DNA from: Actinomycetota bacterium
GTDB taxonomy: Bacteria > Actinomycetota > Acidimicrobiia > Acidimicrobiales > Iamiaceae
Direction of reading: 5' to 3'
Length of the DNA: 64,000 nt
NCBI GenBank assembly: GCA_019639075.1
Contig: JAHBSO010000007.1
Coordinates: forward strand, 1-64,000
Made by a program: the position numbers and the translations under genes. Below, piece by piece: positions 15,845 through 26,311 of the stretch. Within the stretch, counting starts at the first letter, position 1. Each line of letters starts with the position of its first letter. The notes below the pieces were generated by a model. It was not told the origin of the DNA and made no database searches. It saw only the letters and a program-made list of their open reading frames with translations.

Positions 15845-16245
15845 CGCTCGCCCTCGACACCTCGGCGCTCCTGGGGCGCTACCTCTCGGGGCCGCACCTC
15901 CGGCTCGTGCACGAGGCGATGGCCGCCGACCCGGACTGGTGCGCGTCGGCGCTGGCCCGCGCCGAGGCCCTCGGCATCGTCGAGCGGGTGTGCGACGTGC
16001 CCGCCGACGGCGACCGCATCCGACGCGCGCTGGCCGACGACTGGGAGCGCATCCACGTCGTCCCCGTCGACCAGGCGTGCCTCGACCGGGCGACCGAGCT
16101 CACCCGCACCCACCCGCTGCGCACGGTCGACGCGCTGCACCTCGCGGCGGCCGACCGCCTCCCCCGTCCGCTGCGGTTCGTGACCTTCGATCCGCGCCAG
16201 ATCCCGGTCGCTCTCGACCTCGGCTTCGAGGTGATCTCCACGTAG
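15841..16245 (+). CDS. vapC: VapC-type PIN-domain ribonuclease toxin
   Basis: 134 aa PIN domain. Acidic metal-binding residues are in LALDTSALLGRY (Asp 5), ALARAEALG (Glu), TVDALHLAAA (Asp) and FVTFDPRQ (Asp), which together coordinate Mg2+ or Mn2+ for RNA cleavage. The GTG start overlaps the antitoxin stop. The first residues of a longer in-frame reading lie wholly inside the antitoxin gene and are not used. The RNA target cannot be told from sequence. Confidence 0.85.
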   Translation: MTLALDTSALLGRYLSGPHLRLVHEAMAADPDWCASALARAEALGIVERVCDVPADGDRIRRALADDWERIHVVPVDQACLDRATELTRTHPLRTVDALHLAAADRLPRPLRFVTFDPRQIPVALDLGFEVIST

Positions 16246-16465
16246 CGGAGCGCTCCGTTGACGCTGCGTAGTCGTTCGAGTGCAGACAGCGGGGTCGTCT
16301 TGGGTCTAGAGTGACGGCGACGGCGGCGGACCTCGTCCGCCCAACTGCACTCGGACCCGTCGCTCCGGCGGAACCGACACCGATCGACGGCGCCCTGGCC
16401 ACCCCTCCCCCCGGCCGGGGCGTCGTCGCGCCCGGACCCCGATCGACCTTGGCAGACTGGGGATC

Positions 16466-17077
16466 ATGGACACCCTCCGCTGGTCCGACGCCCGGGCCGA
16501 GGTCCACCAGGTCGTCGTCGGCCCGATGGACAACAACGTGTACGTCGTGCGGTGCCGCGAGACCGGCGACGCCGTCCTGCTCGACGCGGCCAACGAGCAC
16601 GAACGGCTGCTCGACCTCTGCCGGGCGCTCGACGTCCGCCAGGTGCTCGAGACCCACGGCCACTGGGACCACATCCAGGCCGTCCCCGAACTGCGCGACG
16701 CCGGCTACGAGGTGCACGTCACCCAGCAGGACGCGGCGATGCTGCCGAGCTACGACGCGATCCTCGACGACGACGACGCCATCGCCGTCGGCAACCTCCG
16801 GCTCCACACGATCCACACGCCCGGCCACACGCCCGGCTCGATGTGCTTCCGGCTCGACCACGCACCCGTGCTGTTCAGCGGCGACACGCTCTTCCCCGGC
16901 GGCCCCGGCAACACCTCGTTCGAGGGTGGCGACTTCGACACGATCATCCGGTCGCTCGACGAGCGCCTCTTCGCCGCCCTGGCGCCCGACACGCTGGTGC
17001 TGCCCGGCCACGGCGACTGGACGACGATCGGCGACGAGTCCCCCCACCTCGAGGAGTGGGTCGACCGGGGTTGGTGA
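16466..17077 (+). CDS. MBL-fold metallohydrolase, glyoxalase II-like
   Basis: 203 aa. Metallo-beta-lactamase fold with the metal motif THGHWDH (H64, H66, D68, H69), a further His in HTPGHTPGS, the metal-bridging Asp in LFSGDTLFPGG and a C-terminal His in LPGHGDW. It resembles the hydroxyacylglutathione-hydrolase branch found in actinobacteria, where thioester hydrolysis or sulfur-related roles are usual. It stands alone on the plus strand, with 220 bases upstream in which I see only a weak -10-like CAGACT just before the ATG. Confidence 0.85.
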   Translation: MDTLRWSDARAEVHQVVVGPMDNNVYVVRCRETGDAVLLDAANEHERLLDLCRALDVRQVLETHGHWDHIQAVPELRDAGYEVHVTQQDAAMLPSYDAILDDDDAIAVGNLRLHTIHTPGHTPGSMCFRLDHAPVLFSGDTLFPGGPGNTSFEGGDFDTIIRSLDERLFAALAPDTLVLPGHGDWTTIGDESPHLEEWVDRGW

Positions 17078-17080
17078 CGC

Positions 17081-18286
17081 TCAGGCGGGCGTGGCCCTCC
17101 GGCGGGGTCGAGCGAGGGTGCGGGCGGCCCGGCGGCGGGTGATCGGATCGGCGAAGCGGGCGAGCAGCGGACCCCCGATGGCGAGCAGCAGCACGTAGGC
17201 CGCGGCCAGCGTGCCCAGCTCCATGTGACCGCCCTCGGCCACGGCGATGCCCCCGATGACGATCGAGAACTCGCCCCGGATGGTGAGCGTGGTGCCGGCC
17301 CTGAGGCGCCCGGCCGGGGCGATCCCCGCCCGGCGAGCGCTCCACCAACCGGTCGCCACCTTGGTGGCCCCGGTGGCGAGCGCGAGGCCGGTGGCGAGCA
17401 GCAGCACGCCCGGCAGGTCGGCCGGGTCGATCTGGATCCCGAAGTAGGCGAAGAACAGGGCGGCGAAGAGGTCGCGCAGCGGCACGAGCATCCGTCGCGC
17501 CGAGTGGGCGATGGGACCGCTGAACGCGATCCCGACCAGGAACGCCCCCACCGCGGCCGACGCCTGGAGGTGCTCGGCCAGTCCGGCGACCAGCAGGGTG
17601 ACGCCGACGATCGTGAGGAGCAGCACCTCGTCCGACCGGGTGTACAGGACGCTGCTCACCCACGGACCGAAGCGGATCGCCACGACGAGGGCGACCACGA
17701 CGGCGACCACCGCGAACGCGATGGCGAGGGCGATCGCCGACGGCCGACCTCCGATCAGGAGGCCGGCGGTCAACGGCAGGTAGAACGCCATCACCAGGTC
17801 CTCGATCACGAGGATCGACAGCACGACGGGCGTCTCCCGGTTGCCGGTGTTGCCCAGGTCGTCGAGGACCTTGGCGATGATCCCCGACGACGAGATGTAG
17901 GTGATGCCGCCGAGCAGCAACGCCCCGTCGGCGCCCCACCCCATGGCCGCGCCCACCACCGCACCGGGGGTGAAGTTGAGGAGGAGGTCGAGCGCACCCG
18001 CGTGGCGGTTGTCGCGCAGCGCGACGGTGAGCTCGGAACCCGAGTACTCCAGGCCGAGCAGCAGCAGGAGGAGGACGACGCCGATCTGCGCCGCCGGCTC
18101 GATGAACGTGCGGGCCTCGGCCAGGTCGACCACGCCACCTTCCCCCACGACCAACCCGGCGAGCAGGTACATCGGGATCACCGGGAGACCGGTGCGGGCC
18201 GCCACCCGCCCGAGGACCGCGAGCACGACGAGGAGCGCGCCCAGCTCGACGAGGAGCGTCGCGGCGCCCGGCGTGGCGCCGAGCAC
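17081..18286 (-). CDS. CPA2 cation:proton antiporter membrane subunit (KhtU/AmhT-like)
   Basis: 401 aa, about 12 hydrophobic segments, monovalent cation:proton antiporter-2 family. The core signature LVVGEGG and the discontinuous-helix region AVGAFLVGIAFSGPIA are visible. It follows the regulatory-subunit gene by two bases, so both are on one message. The pair matches the KhtTU/AmhMT two-protein antiporters, which export K+ or NH4+ in exchange for protons at alkaline pH. The GTG start places the first membrane segment (LLVELGALLVVLAVLG) close to the N-terminus, as in the family. Confidence 0.87.
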   Translation of the reverse strand: MLGATPGAATLLVELGALLVVLAVLGRVAARTGLPVIPMYLLAGLVVGEGGVVDLAEARTFIEPAAQIGVVLLLLLLGLEYSGSELTVALRDNRHAGALDLLLNFTPGAVVGAAMGWGADGALLLGGITYISSSGIIAKVLDDLGNTGNRETPVVLSILVIEDLVMAFYLPLTAGLLIGGRPSAIALAIAFAVVAVVVALVVAIRFGPWVSSVLYTRSDEVLLLTIVGVTLLVAGLAEHLQASAAVGAFLVGIAFSGPIAHSARRMLVPLRDLFAALFFAYFGIQIDPADLPGVLLLATGLALATGATKVATGWWSARRAGIAPAGRLRAGTTLTIRGEFSIVIGGIAVAEGGHMELGTLAAAYVLLLAIGGPLLARFADPITRRRAARTLARPRRRATPA

Positions 18287-18288
18287 GG

Positions 18289-18816
18289 CTAACCCTCCGG
18301 CTCGTCCGGCTCGTCCGACTCGTCCGACTCGTCCGCCGCGGCCAGCAGCCGGCTGGCCTGGTCGATGCCCTCGGCCAGGCCGATCACCACGACGGTGTCG
18401 CCCCCTTGGAGCACCTCGTCGGGGCCCGGGGCCGGGATCGCCGTGCTGTCGCGGAGCACCGCGATCACCGACACGCCGGTGCGGGTGCGCATCTCGGTGT
18501 CGCCGAGCGCGTGGCCGGCGAACCGGCTGTGTTCGGACAGGGGGAGCCAGTCGATGGACAGCCCGGCGATGTGCTGGCGCAGGTCGTCGAACCGCTCGAC
18601 GAGGGTCGCCCCGCCGAGCAGGTCGGCCATGTCGCGAGCCTCGTCGGGGGTCATGGCCACCACGGTGTCGACGGCATCGGGGTCACACCGATCGAACACG
18701 AGCAGGTCCCGCCGACCCGAGTGCCGGGTGATGAGACCGACGCGATCGCCGCTCTCGCACAGGAGCTCGTGGCGCAGTCCGACGCCGGGGAGGTTCGACT
18801 CGATGATCTCGGCCAC
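18289..18816 (-). CDS. Antiporter regulatory subunit with RCK_C/TrkA-C domain (KhtT-like)
   Basis: 175 aa. It begins [19 protein letters not shown], the typical KhtT/AmhM opening, and ends with a TrkA-C domain (about 80-158: [35 protein letters not shown]). The soluble subunit binds ligands (nucleotides and pH-sensitive contacts in KhtT) and gates the membrane antiporter encoded next. The GTG at 18816 fits the family N-terminus; an ATG at 18846 is an alternative. The C-terminal tail [14 protein letters not shown] arises from a short tandem repeat (CTCGTCCGA-like units, 18292-18335). Confidence 0.82.
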   Translation of the reverse strand: MAEIIESNLPGVGLRHELLCESGDRVGLITRHSGRRDLLVFDRCDPDAVDTVVAMTPDEARDMADLLGGATLVERFDDLRQHIAGLSIDWLPLSEHSRFAGHALGDTEMRTRTGVSVIAVLRDSTAIPAPGPDEVLQGGDTVVVIGLAEGIDQASRLLAAADESDESDEPDEPEG

Positions 18817-18964
18817 GACACCAGTCTGGACGACGCCGGGGTCCATCGGTCGGGACCGCCCCGACCGGTGTGTCACATCGGGACACCCGGGCGCGCCCCG
18901 CTGGGCGGACGATCGGGACGTCCGCGGTCGCACAGGGGGACCGCGCCGATCCCAGGGAGATGTC

Positions 18965-20488
<1,524 letters not shown>

Positions 20489-20526
20489 GCCCGGCGACCG
20501 AGCCCGACGAGCCCGACGAGGCCACG

Positions 20527-20955
20527 ATGCCGGCGACCGACGACCGTCCCCCGCAGGTCGAACGGGTCGCCGTCACCGGTGGGGCGGCGGCCCTGCTCCG
20601 CCGCCTCACCGGCGTCCACGGACCACTGATGTTCCACCAGTCCGGCGGTTGCTGCGACGGGTCATCCCCCATGTGCTTCCCGGTCGGCGAGTTCATCGTC
20701 GGGGCCGCCGACGTCCGGGTCGGCCAGCTCGCCGTCGACGGTCTCGACGATCCCGTGGACGTGTGGATGTCGCGCTCGCAGTTCGCCTACTGGGAGCACA
20801 CCCACCTGACCATCGACGTCGTCCCCGGCCGGGGCGCCGGCTTCTCCGTCGAGGCCCCCGAGGGCGTCCGCTTCCTCCTCCGCTCCCGCATCTTCACCGA
20901 CGACGAGCTGTCGAACCTCACCCCGGTCGTCGCCGGCGACACCACCGCTCCTTGA
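20527..20955 (+). CDS. DUF779 domain protein
   Basis: 142 aa. The family core is clear: FHQSGGCCDGSSPMCFPVGEF (about 36-56), with three cysteines that suggest metal or thiol chemistry, then VWMSRSQFAYWEHTHLTIDVVPGRG. DUF779 genes commonly follow ExaC/AldB-type aldehyde dehydrogenases, as here (38 bases after its stop). The function is not established; an accessory or redox role for the dehydrogenase is inferred. The start ATG lies after a short GAGCCCGAC-type repeat. Confidence 0.85.
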   Translation: MPATDDRPPQVERVAVTGGAAALLRRLTGVHGPLMFHQSGGCCDGSSPMCFPVGEFIVGAADVRVGQLAVDGLDDPVDVWMSRSQFAYWEHTHLTIDVVPGRGAGFSVEAPEGVRFLLRSRIFTDDELSNLTPVVAGDTTAP

Positions 20956-21146
20956 CCGAGCGCCGCGAGGCCCTTGTTCCTTGAGCGAGCGCAGCGAGTC
21001 GAAAGGCCGGGGTTTCGACTGCGCTCGCTGGCGCTCGCTCCGCTCAACCAACAGAAGCTGATCCTTGAGCGAGCGCAGCGAGTCCCTTGTTCCTTGAGCG
21101 AGCGCAGCGAGTCGAAAGCCTGGGGTTCGACTGCGCTCAACCGACG
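20951..21146. repeat. Intergenic cluster of GAGCGAGCGCAGCGAGTCGA-family repeats
   Basis: Several copies in both orientations: CTTGAGCGAGCGCAGCGAGT-type units near 20979, 21064 and 21092, inverse units TTTCGACTGCGCTCGCT near 21013, and a truncated TTCGACTGCGCTCAAC at 21126. Copies alternate in direction and can pair into hairpins. The region lies between the convergent DUF779 and fdhD genes and has no coding signal. Confidence 0.85.
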
Positions 21147-21161
21147 ACCGCGGGGGAGACC

Positions 21162-21190
21162 GCACAGTTGGGGTCAGACCCCAACTGTGC
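21162..21190. terminator. 29-bp perfect palindrome between convergent genes; likely bidirectional terminator or repeat
   Basis: GCACAGTTGGGGTC (21162-21175), one central A, then GACCCCAACTGTGC (21177-21190): a perfect dyad. It sits ten bases beyond the fdhD stop and downstream of DUF779, so it can serve messages from both sides. No T-tract follows. Confidence 0.6.
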
Positions 21191-21199
21191 TCCCAACCG

Positions 21200-22024
21200 T
21201 CACACCGTGATGCGGTGGGGGTGGGTGTAGACGTTCATGGAGTCGCCGCGGAGGAACGCGACCAACGTCACGCCGGCCTCCTCGGCGAGGTCGGCGGCCA
21301 GCGACGAAGGGGCCGAGACGGCGACGAGGACCGGGATGCCGGCCATGACCGCCTTCTGGGTGAGCTCGAACGACGCCCGGCCGCTCACCACGAGCACCGT
21401 ACCGACGAGCGGCACCCGCCCGCGCTCGAGCGCCCAGCCGATCACCTTGTCCACCGCGTTGTGCCGGCCGACGTCCTCCCGGACGACGAGGGCCGCGCCG
21501 TCGGCGTCGAACAGACCGGCGGCGTGGATCCCGCCGGTGCTGGCGAAGACGGCCTGGGCCTCTCGCAGGGCGCCGGGCAACGCGGTCAGCGTCGACGCGG
21601 CGACGGTGACCTCATCGGCACCCGGAGCGAAGCGGCTCACCGTGCGCACCGCTTCGAGCGACGCCTTGCCGCACACCCCGCAGGACGACGACGCGTAGAA
21701 GTTCCGGGTCAGGTCGACCTCCGGGGCCGGCACGCCCGGCGCGAGCGCGACGTCGAGGACGTTGTAGGTGTTCACGTCCGTGTCGTCGGCGCCACGGCAG
21801 AACACGGCCCGGGCGATGTCGTCGCGGTCCCCGATCAACCCCTCGGTCAGGAGGAAGCCCTGCGCCAGCTCGACGTCGTGGCCCGGGGTGCGCATCGTGA
21901 CCGTCAGCGGGCTGCTGTCCACGCGGATCTCCAGGGGCTCCTCGACGGCCAGCGTCTCGGGCCGCGACGACTCCTCGGACCCCTCGATCCGGCGCACGAT
22001 GCGGCGGGCGGTCAGCCGGCCCAC
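21200..22024 (-). CDS. fdhD: Formate dehydrogenase accessory sulfurtransferase
   Basis: 274 aa FdhD. It transfers sulfur from a cysteine desulfurase to the molybdenum cofactor before insertion into formate-dehydrogenase-type enzymes. The paired catalytic cysteines are in SSSCGVCGK (C115, C118), and the conserved [24 protein letters not shown] and [12 protein letters not shown] motifs are present. The GTG start lies 13 bases inside the end of the oxidoreductase gene, with GGGTGG upstream, so the pair is co-translated. The longer in-frame reading upstream is antisense-like and rejected. Confidence 0.93.
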   Translation of the reverse strand: MGRLTARRIVRRIEGSEESSRPETLAVEEPLEIRVDSSPLTVTMRTPGHDVELAQGFLLTEGLIGDRDDIARAVFCRGADDTDVNTYNVLDVALAPGVPAPEVDLTRNFYASSSCGVCGKASLEAVRTVSRFAPGADEVTVAASTLTALPGALREAQAVFASTGGIHAAGLFDADGAALVVREDVGRHNAVDKVIGWALERGRVPLVGTVLVVSGRASFELTQKAVMAGIPVLVAVSAPSSLAADLAEEAGVTLVAFLRGDSMNVYTHPHRITV

Positions 22025-24318
22025 GGTTCCACCCTGATCACCACGGCCTTGGACACCGGCGTGTTGGAGCCGACCGCGGTGTGGTCGAGCGGGACCAGCA
22101 CGTTGGTCTCGGGGTAGTACGCCGCGGCGTTGCCGACCGGGGTCGAGTAGGCGACGACGCGGAAGTCGGTGGCCCGGCGCTCCTCGCCCTCGTACTCCGA
22201 CACCAGGTCGACCCGGGCGCCGTCGCGGAGGCCGAGCGCGGCGATGTCGACCGGGTTCACGAACACGACCCGGCGCCCGCCCTCGACCCCGCGGTAGCGG
22301 TCGTCGAGGCCGTAGATCGTCGTGTTGTACTGGTCGTGGCTGCGAAGCGTCTGCAGCACCAGCCGGCCCGGCGGCACGGGCACCCATTCGATCGGGGCAC
22401 TCGAGAGGTTGGCCCGGCCGGTGCGGGTCGGGAACGTGCGGCTGTCCCGGGGCGGGTTGGGGAGCTGGAAGCCGTCGGGGGCGCGCACCCGGGCGTTGTA
22501 GTCGTGGCAGCCGGGGACGACGTCGGCGATCGCGTCGCGGATGCGGTCGTAGTCGGCGGCGAACGACGCCCACGGCACCACGTGGTCGGGACCGAGGAGC
22601 GTCCGGGCCAGCTCGCAGACGATCGCGACCTCGCTGCGCACCTGCTCGCCGGGCGGGGTCAGTCGCCCACGCGAGAGGTGCACCATCGACATCGAGTCCT
22701 CGACCGACACCGACTGCGGTCCGGCCCACTGATCGTCCCGATCGGTGCGACCGAGGGTGGGCAGGATCAGCGCGGTGCGGCCGTGGACCAGGTGGCTGCG
22801 GTTCAGCTTCGTCGACACGTGGACCGTGAGCGAGCACGAGCGCAGTGCCTCGGCGGAGACCTCGGTGTCGGGGGTGGCCGAGACGAAGTTGCCGCCCATG
22901 CCGACGAACACGCGCGCCCGCCCGTCGCGCATGGCGCGGATCGCCTCGACCGTGTCGTGGCCGTGCGCCCGCGGGCTGGTGATGCCGAACCGGTCGTCGA
23001 GCGCGGCGAGGAACGTCTCGGGCATCTGCTCCCAGATCCCCATGGTGCGGTCGCCCTGCACGTTGGAGTGGCCGCGCACCGGGCACACGCCGGCGCCCGG
23101 CCGGCCGATCATCCCCCGCAGGAGGAGCAGGTTGGTGGCCTCGGCGATGGTGGCGACACCGTGGTGCTGCTGGGTGAGCCCCATGGCCCAGCAGATCACC
23201 GTGCGCTCGGAGTCGCGCAGCATGCCCGCGACCCGGCGCAGCTGCGCCTCGTCGACCCCGGTGGCCTCGCGCACCGTCCCCAGGTCGATCGAGCGGGTGC
23301 GTCGCTCGTACTCCTCGAAGCCCGCGCAGGACGAGTGGAGGAACGGGCGGTCGAGCACCGTGCCGGGCGCGTCGTCCTCGGCCTCCAGCAGGAGCCGCCC
23401 GAGGCCGGCGAAGAGCGCCATGTCGCCGCCGATGCGGATCTGTACGAACTCGTCGGCGATCGCCACGCCCCGGCCGAGCAGGCCGCGCACCTTCTGCGGG
23501 TCGTCGAACCGCAGGAGCCCGGCCTCGGGCAGTGGGTTGACGGCGACGATGCGGGCACCGTTCGCCTTCGCCCGCTCCAGCACGGTGAGCATCCGGGGGT
23601 GGTTGGTCCCGGGGTTCTGACCGGCGATCACGATCAGGTCGGCGTGCTCGACGTCGTCGACGGTCACGGTCCCTTTGCCGACGCCGATGGCCTCGGTGAG
23701 CGCGGTGCCGGAGGACTCGTGGCACATGTTCGAGCAGTCCGGCAGGTTGTTCGTACCGAAGCTGCGGACCAGCATCTGGTAGAGGAACGCGGCCTCGTTG
23801 CTGGTGCGACCCGACGTGTAGAAGATGGCCTCGTCGGGCGACGACAGGGCGTGCAGCTCGTCGGCGACGAGCCGGAGCGCGTCGTCCCAGGAGATCGGCT
23901 CGTAGTGGGTGGCGCCGGGTCGCAGCACCATCGGCTCGGTCAACCGGCCCTGCTGCGACAGCCAGTACTCGGGCTTCGCGTCGAGCTCGGCGACCGGGTG
24001 GCGGGCGAAGAAGGCCCGGTCGATGCGTCGATTGGTCGCCTCCTCGGCGACGGCCTTGGCCCCGTTCTCGCAGAACTCGGCCAGCTTGCGGCCGCCGTGC
24101 TCCTCGGGCCACGCGCAACCCGGGCAGTCGAAGCCGTGGCGCTGGTTGACCCGGGCCAAGGTCGCCACGGTCCGGGTCACCCCCATCTGGCGCACCGTTC
24201 GCCGCAGGCTCACCCCGACGGCCTTCGCGCCGGCGGCGGACCGCTCGGCGGCGGACACGTCGACGTCGTGCTCGTCGTAGCCGGCATCGACGTCCCCGCC
24301 GTCCCTGGCGCTGGTCAT
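22012..24318 (-). CDS. FdhF/YdeP family molybdopterin oxidoreductase
   Basis: 768 aa. It begins with the family signature [12 protein letters not shown] (about 64-75) and continues through [33 protein letters not shown], the Mo-bis-MGD binding region [13 protein letters not shown] and a C-terminal MGD domain ([21 protein letters not shown]). The CxxC without the extra ligands means no standard N-terminal 4Fe-4S site is evident, as in YdeP. The downstream overlapping fdhD supplies sulfuration. The substrate is not settled for this family: formate oxidation is possible and acid-stress roles are reported for YdeP. The ATG at 24318 is the start nearest the conserved N-terminus. Confidence 0.88.
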   Translation of the reverse strand: MTSARDGGDVDAGYDEHDVDVSAAERSAAGAKAVGVSLRRTVRQMGVTRTVATLARVNQRHGFDCPGCAWPEEHGGRKLAEFCENGAKAVAEEATNRRIDRAFFARHPVAELDAKPEYWLSQQGRLTEPMVLRPGATHYEPISWDDALRLVADELHALSSPDEAIFYTSGRTSNEAAFLYQMLVRSFGTNNLPDCSNMCHESSGTALTEAIGVGKGTVTVDDVEHADLIVIAGQNPGTNHPRMLTVLERAKANGARIVAVNPLPEAGLLRFDDPQKVRGLLGRGVAIADEFVQIRIGGDMALFAGLGRLLLEAEDDAPGTVLDRPFLHSSCAGFEEYERRTRSIDLGTVREATGVDEAQLRRVAGMLRDSERTVICWAMGLTQQHHGVATIAEATNLLLLRGMIGRPGAGVCPVRGHSNVQGDRTMGIWEQMPETFLAALDDRFGITSPRAHGHDTVEAIRAMRDGRARVFVGMGGNFVSATPDTEVSAEALRSCSLTVHVSTKLNRSHLVHGRTALILPTLGRTDRDDQWAGPQSVSVEDSMSMVHLSRGRLTPPGEQVRSEVAIVCELARTLLGPDHVVPWASFAADYDRIRDAIADVVPGCHDYNARVRAPDGFQLPNPPRDSRTFPTRTGRANLSSAPIEWVPVPPGRLVLQTLRSHDQYNTTIYGLDDRYRGVEGGRRVVFVNPVDIAALGLRDGARVDLVSEYEGEERRATDFRVVAYSTPVGNAAAYYPETNVLVPLDHTAVGSNTPVSKAVVIRVEPWAG

Positions 24319-24380
24319 GACCTCGAACCTACCGGCCGATCCCGACGGCACGGCGACGGCGCTTCCGTAGGCTTGGCCGG

Positions 24381-26207
24381 GTGACGACGACCGACGACAC
24401 CGCGACCACCGATCCCGCCGCCGACGACCTGGCGGCGGTCGGCGTCCACTGGGACCTCGACCCGCTCCTCGACGGCTTCGCCGACGTCGACGCCGCGCTC
24501 GACGAGGTCGACCGGATGGCCGACGCGCTCGCGGAGACCGGCCGGGGCCGAGTCGGCGACATGTCGGCCGCCGAGCTCGGCGCCTTCCACCAGCGCTACG
24601 CCGAGCTGCTCGACCTCCAGACCCGCATCGGCAGCTACGCCTCGCTTCGGTACGCCGTCGACACCGCCGATCCGGCCAACGGCGCGCTCGTGGCCCGGGT
24701 CAACGAGCGGTCGACCCGGGTCGGCACCACGCTCCTCTTCGTCACGCTCGAGTGGGCCGCCACCTCCGACGAGCACGCCGAGGCGATCCTCGCCGACCCC
24801 GAACCGGCGCTCGACCTGGTCCGCCACCACCTCCGCTCGGCCCGCCGGCGTCGGCCGCACCTGCTGAGCGAGCCGGAGGAGCGCATCGACGCCGAGAAGG
24901 ACACCACCGGCGTCTCGGCCTGGAACCGGCTGTTCGACGAGCTGACGTCCGCGATCGAGTGCCCCACCGACGCCGGCCCGGTGCCGCTCGACCGGGCGCT
25001 GTCGGACCTCGCCCACCCCGACCGCGCGCGGCGTCAGGCCGCGCACGCGTCGGTCACCGCCGGGCTCGAACCGGGACTGCGAACCCGGGCCTTCGTCTTC
25101 AACACCCTGCTGCACGACCGGGCCATCGACGACCGACTCCGCCACTTCCCCACCTGGGTGTCGAACCGGAACCTGGACAACGAGGCGTCCGACGAGAGCG
25201 TCCAGGCGCTCATCGACGCCGTCGTGGGCCGCTACGACATCCCCCAGCGCTGGTACGCACTCAAGGCCCGGCTCCTCGGCGTCGAGCGCATCGCGGACTA
25301 CGACCGCATGGCATCGGTCGCCACCTCGGCGTCGTCCATCGGGTGGTCGGCGGCGACCGAGGTCGTCACCGACGCGTACTCGTCGTTCTCCCCGGAGATG
25401 TCGTCCATCGTCCAGCAGTTCCTCCGGGAGCCGTGGATCGACGCACCCGCCGGACCGGGCAAGCGGGGCGGGGCCTTCTGCGCCTACACGGCGCCGTCCC
25501 ACCACCCGTACCTGATGCTCAACTGGACCGGCACCTCCCGCGACGTCAGCACCCTCGCCCACGAGCTCGGCCACGGCATCCACGCCTACCTGTCGCGGGA
25601 CCGTGGCATCTTCGAGATGTCGACCCCGCTCACGCTCGCCGAGACGGCGTCGGTGTTCGGTGAGACCGTCACCACCAACCGGCTGCTCGGGATGATCGAC
25701 GACCCGGCCGAACGCCTGACGCTGCTCGCCGAGACCGTCGACGACTCGATCGCCACCGTGTTCCGCCAGGTGGCGATGAACCGGTTCGAGGACGCCGTGC
25801 ACACCGCCCGACGCGACGAGGGCGAGCTGTCGACCGACCGGTTCGGCGACCTCTGGATCGAGACCCAGCGGGCGATGCTCGGCGACGCCGTCGAGCTGAC
25901 CGAGGGGTACCGGTCGTGGTGGAGCTACATCCCGCACTTCATCCACGTCCCCGGGTACGTCTACGCCTACGCGTACGGCCAGCTGCTCGCGCTGAGCGTC
26001 TACCGCCGCTACGAGGAGCAGGGCGACGCGTTCGTGCCCCGCTACCTCGACCTGCTCCGGGCCGGCGGCTCGCTGCCCCCGCAGGAGCTGGCGGCAATCG
26101 TCGACTGCGACCTCGACGACCCGAGCTTCTGGGACGGCGGCCTCGCCATCATCGACGCCCAGCTCACCGCGGCCGAGGAGGCCGCCGCGGCCGCCGGCCG
26201 CATCTGA
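24381..26207 (+). CDS. pepF: M3 family oligoendopeptidase F
   Basis: 608 aa. Zinc metallopeptidase of family M3: HELGH (H394-H398) inside STLAHELGHGIHAYLS, with the third zinc ligand Glu in LAETASVFGE. N-terminal helical lobes (about 20-190) cover the active-site channel, restricting it to short peptides. The start is GTG, 62 bases from the divergent molybdopterin gene. PepF is cytosolic, acting in peptide turnover. Confidence 0.92.
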   Translation: MTTTDDTATTDPAADDLAAVGVHWDLDPLLDGFADVDAALDEVDRMADALAETGRGRVGDMSAAELGAFHQRYAELLDLQTRIGSYASLRYAVDTADPANGALVARVNERSTRVGTTLLFVTLEWAATSDEHAEAILADPEPALDLVRHHLRSARRRRPHLLSEPEERIDAEKDTTGVSAWNRLFDELTSAIECPTDAGPVPLDRALSDLAHPDRARRQAAHASVTAGLEPGLRTRAFVFNTLLHDRAIDDRLRHFPTWVSNRNLDNEASDESVQALIDAVVGRYDIPQRWYALKARLLGVERIADYDRMASVATSASSIGWSAATEVVTDAYSSFSPEMSSIVQQFLREPWIDAPAGPGKRGGAFCAYTAPSHHPYLMLNWTGTSRDVSTLAHELGHGIHAYLSRDRGIFEMSTPLTLAETASVFGETVTTNRLLGMIDDPAERLTLLAETVDDSIATVFRQVAMNRFEDAVHTARRDEGELSTDRFGDLWIETQRAMLGDAVELTEGYRSWWSYIPHFIHVPGYVYAYAYGQLLALSVYRRYEEQGDAFVPRYLDLLRAGGSLPPQELAAIVDCDLDDPSFWDGGLAIIDAQLTAAEEAAAAAGRI

Positions 26208-26245
26208 ACGCCGAAGGCCTCGCTGCTTTCGTCGCGTTCGGCACC

Positions 26246-26305
26246 TTTCGACTCGCTCCGCGTTCTGTTCGTTGAGCGGAGCGAGCGCCAGCGAGCGCAG
26301 TCGAA
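26246..26305. repeat. Intergenic inverted repeat of the TTTCGACTCGCTCC / GCGAGCGCAGTCGAAA family
   Basis: Opens TTTCGACTCGCTCCGCGTTC, contains TGTTCGTTGAGCGGAGCGAG and closes with CAGCGAGCGCAGTCGAAA; the ends are inverted. It lies between the convergent pepF and regulator genes. Same family as 6135 and 20951, in the opposite orientation. Confidence 0.8.
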
Positions 26306-26311
26306 ACGCGG

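Noticed and set aside
20951..21146. Possible CRISPR array
   Set aside because: Repeats alternate direction, spacing is irregular, spacers are not unique and no cas genes are near.
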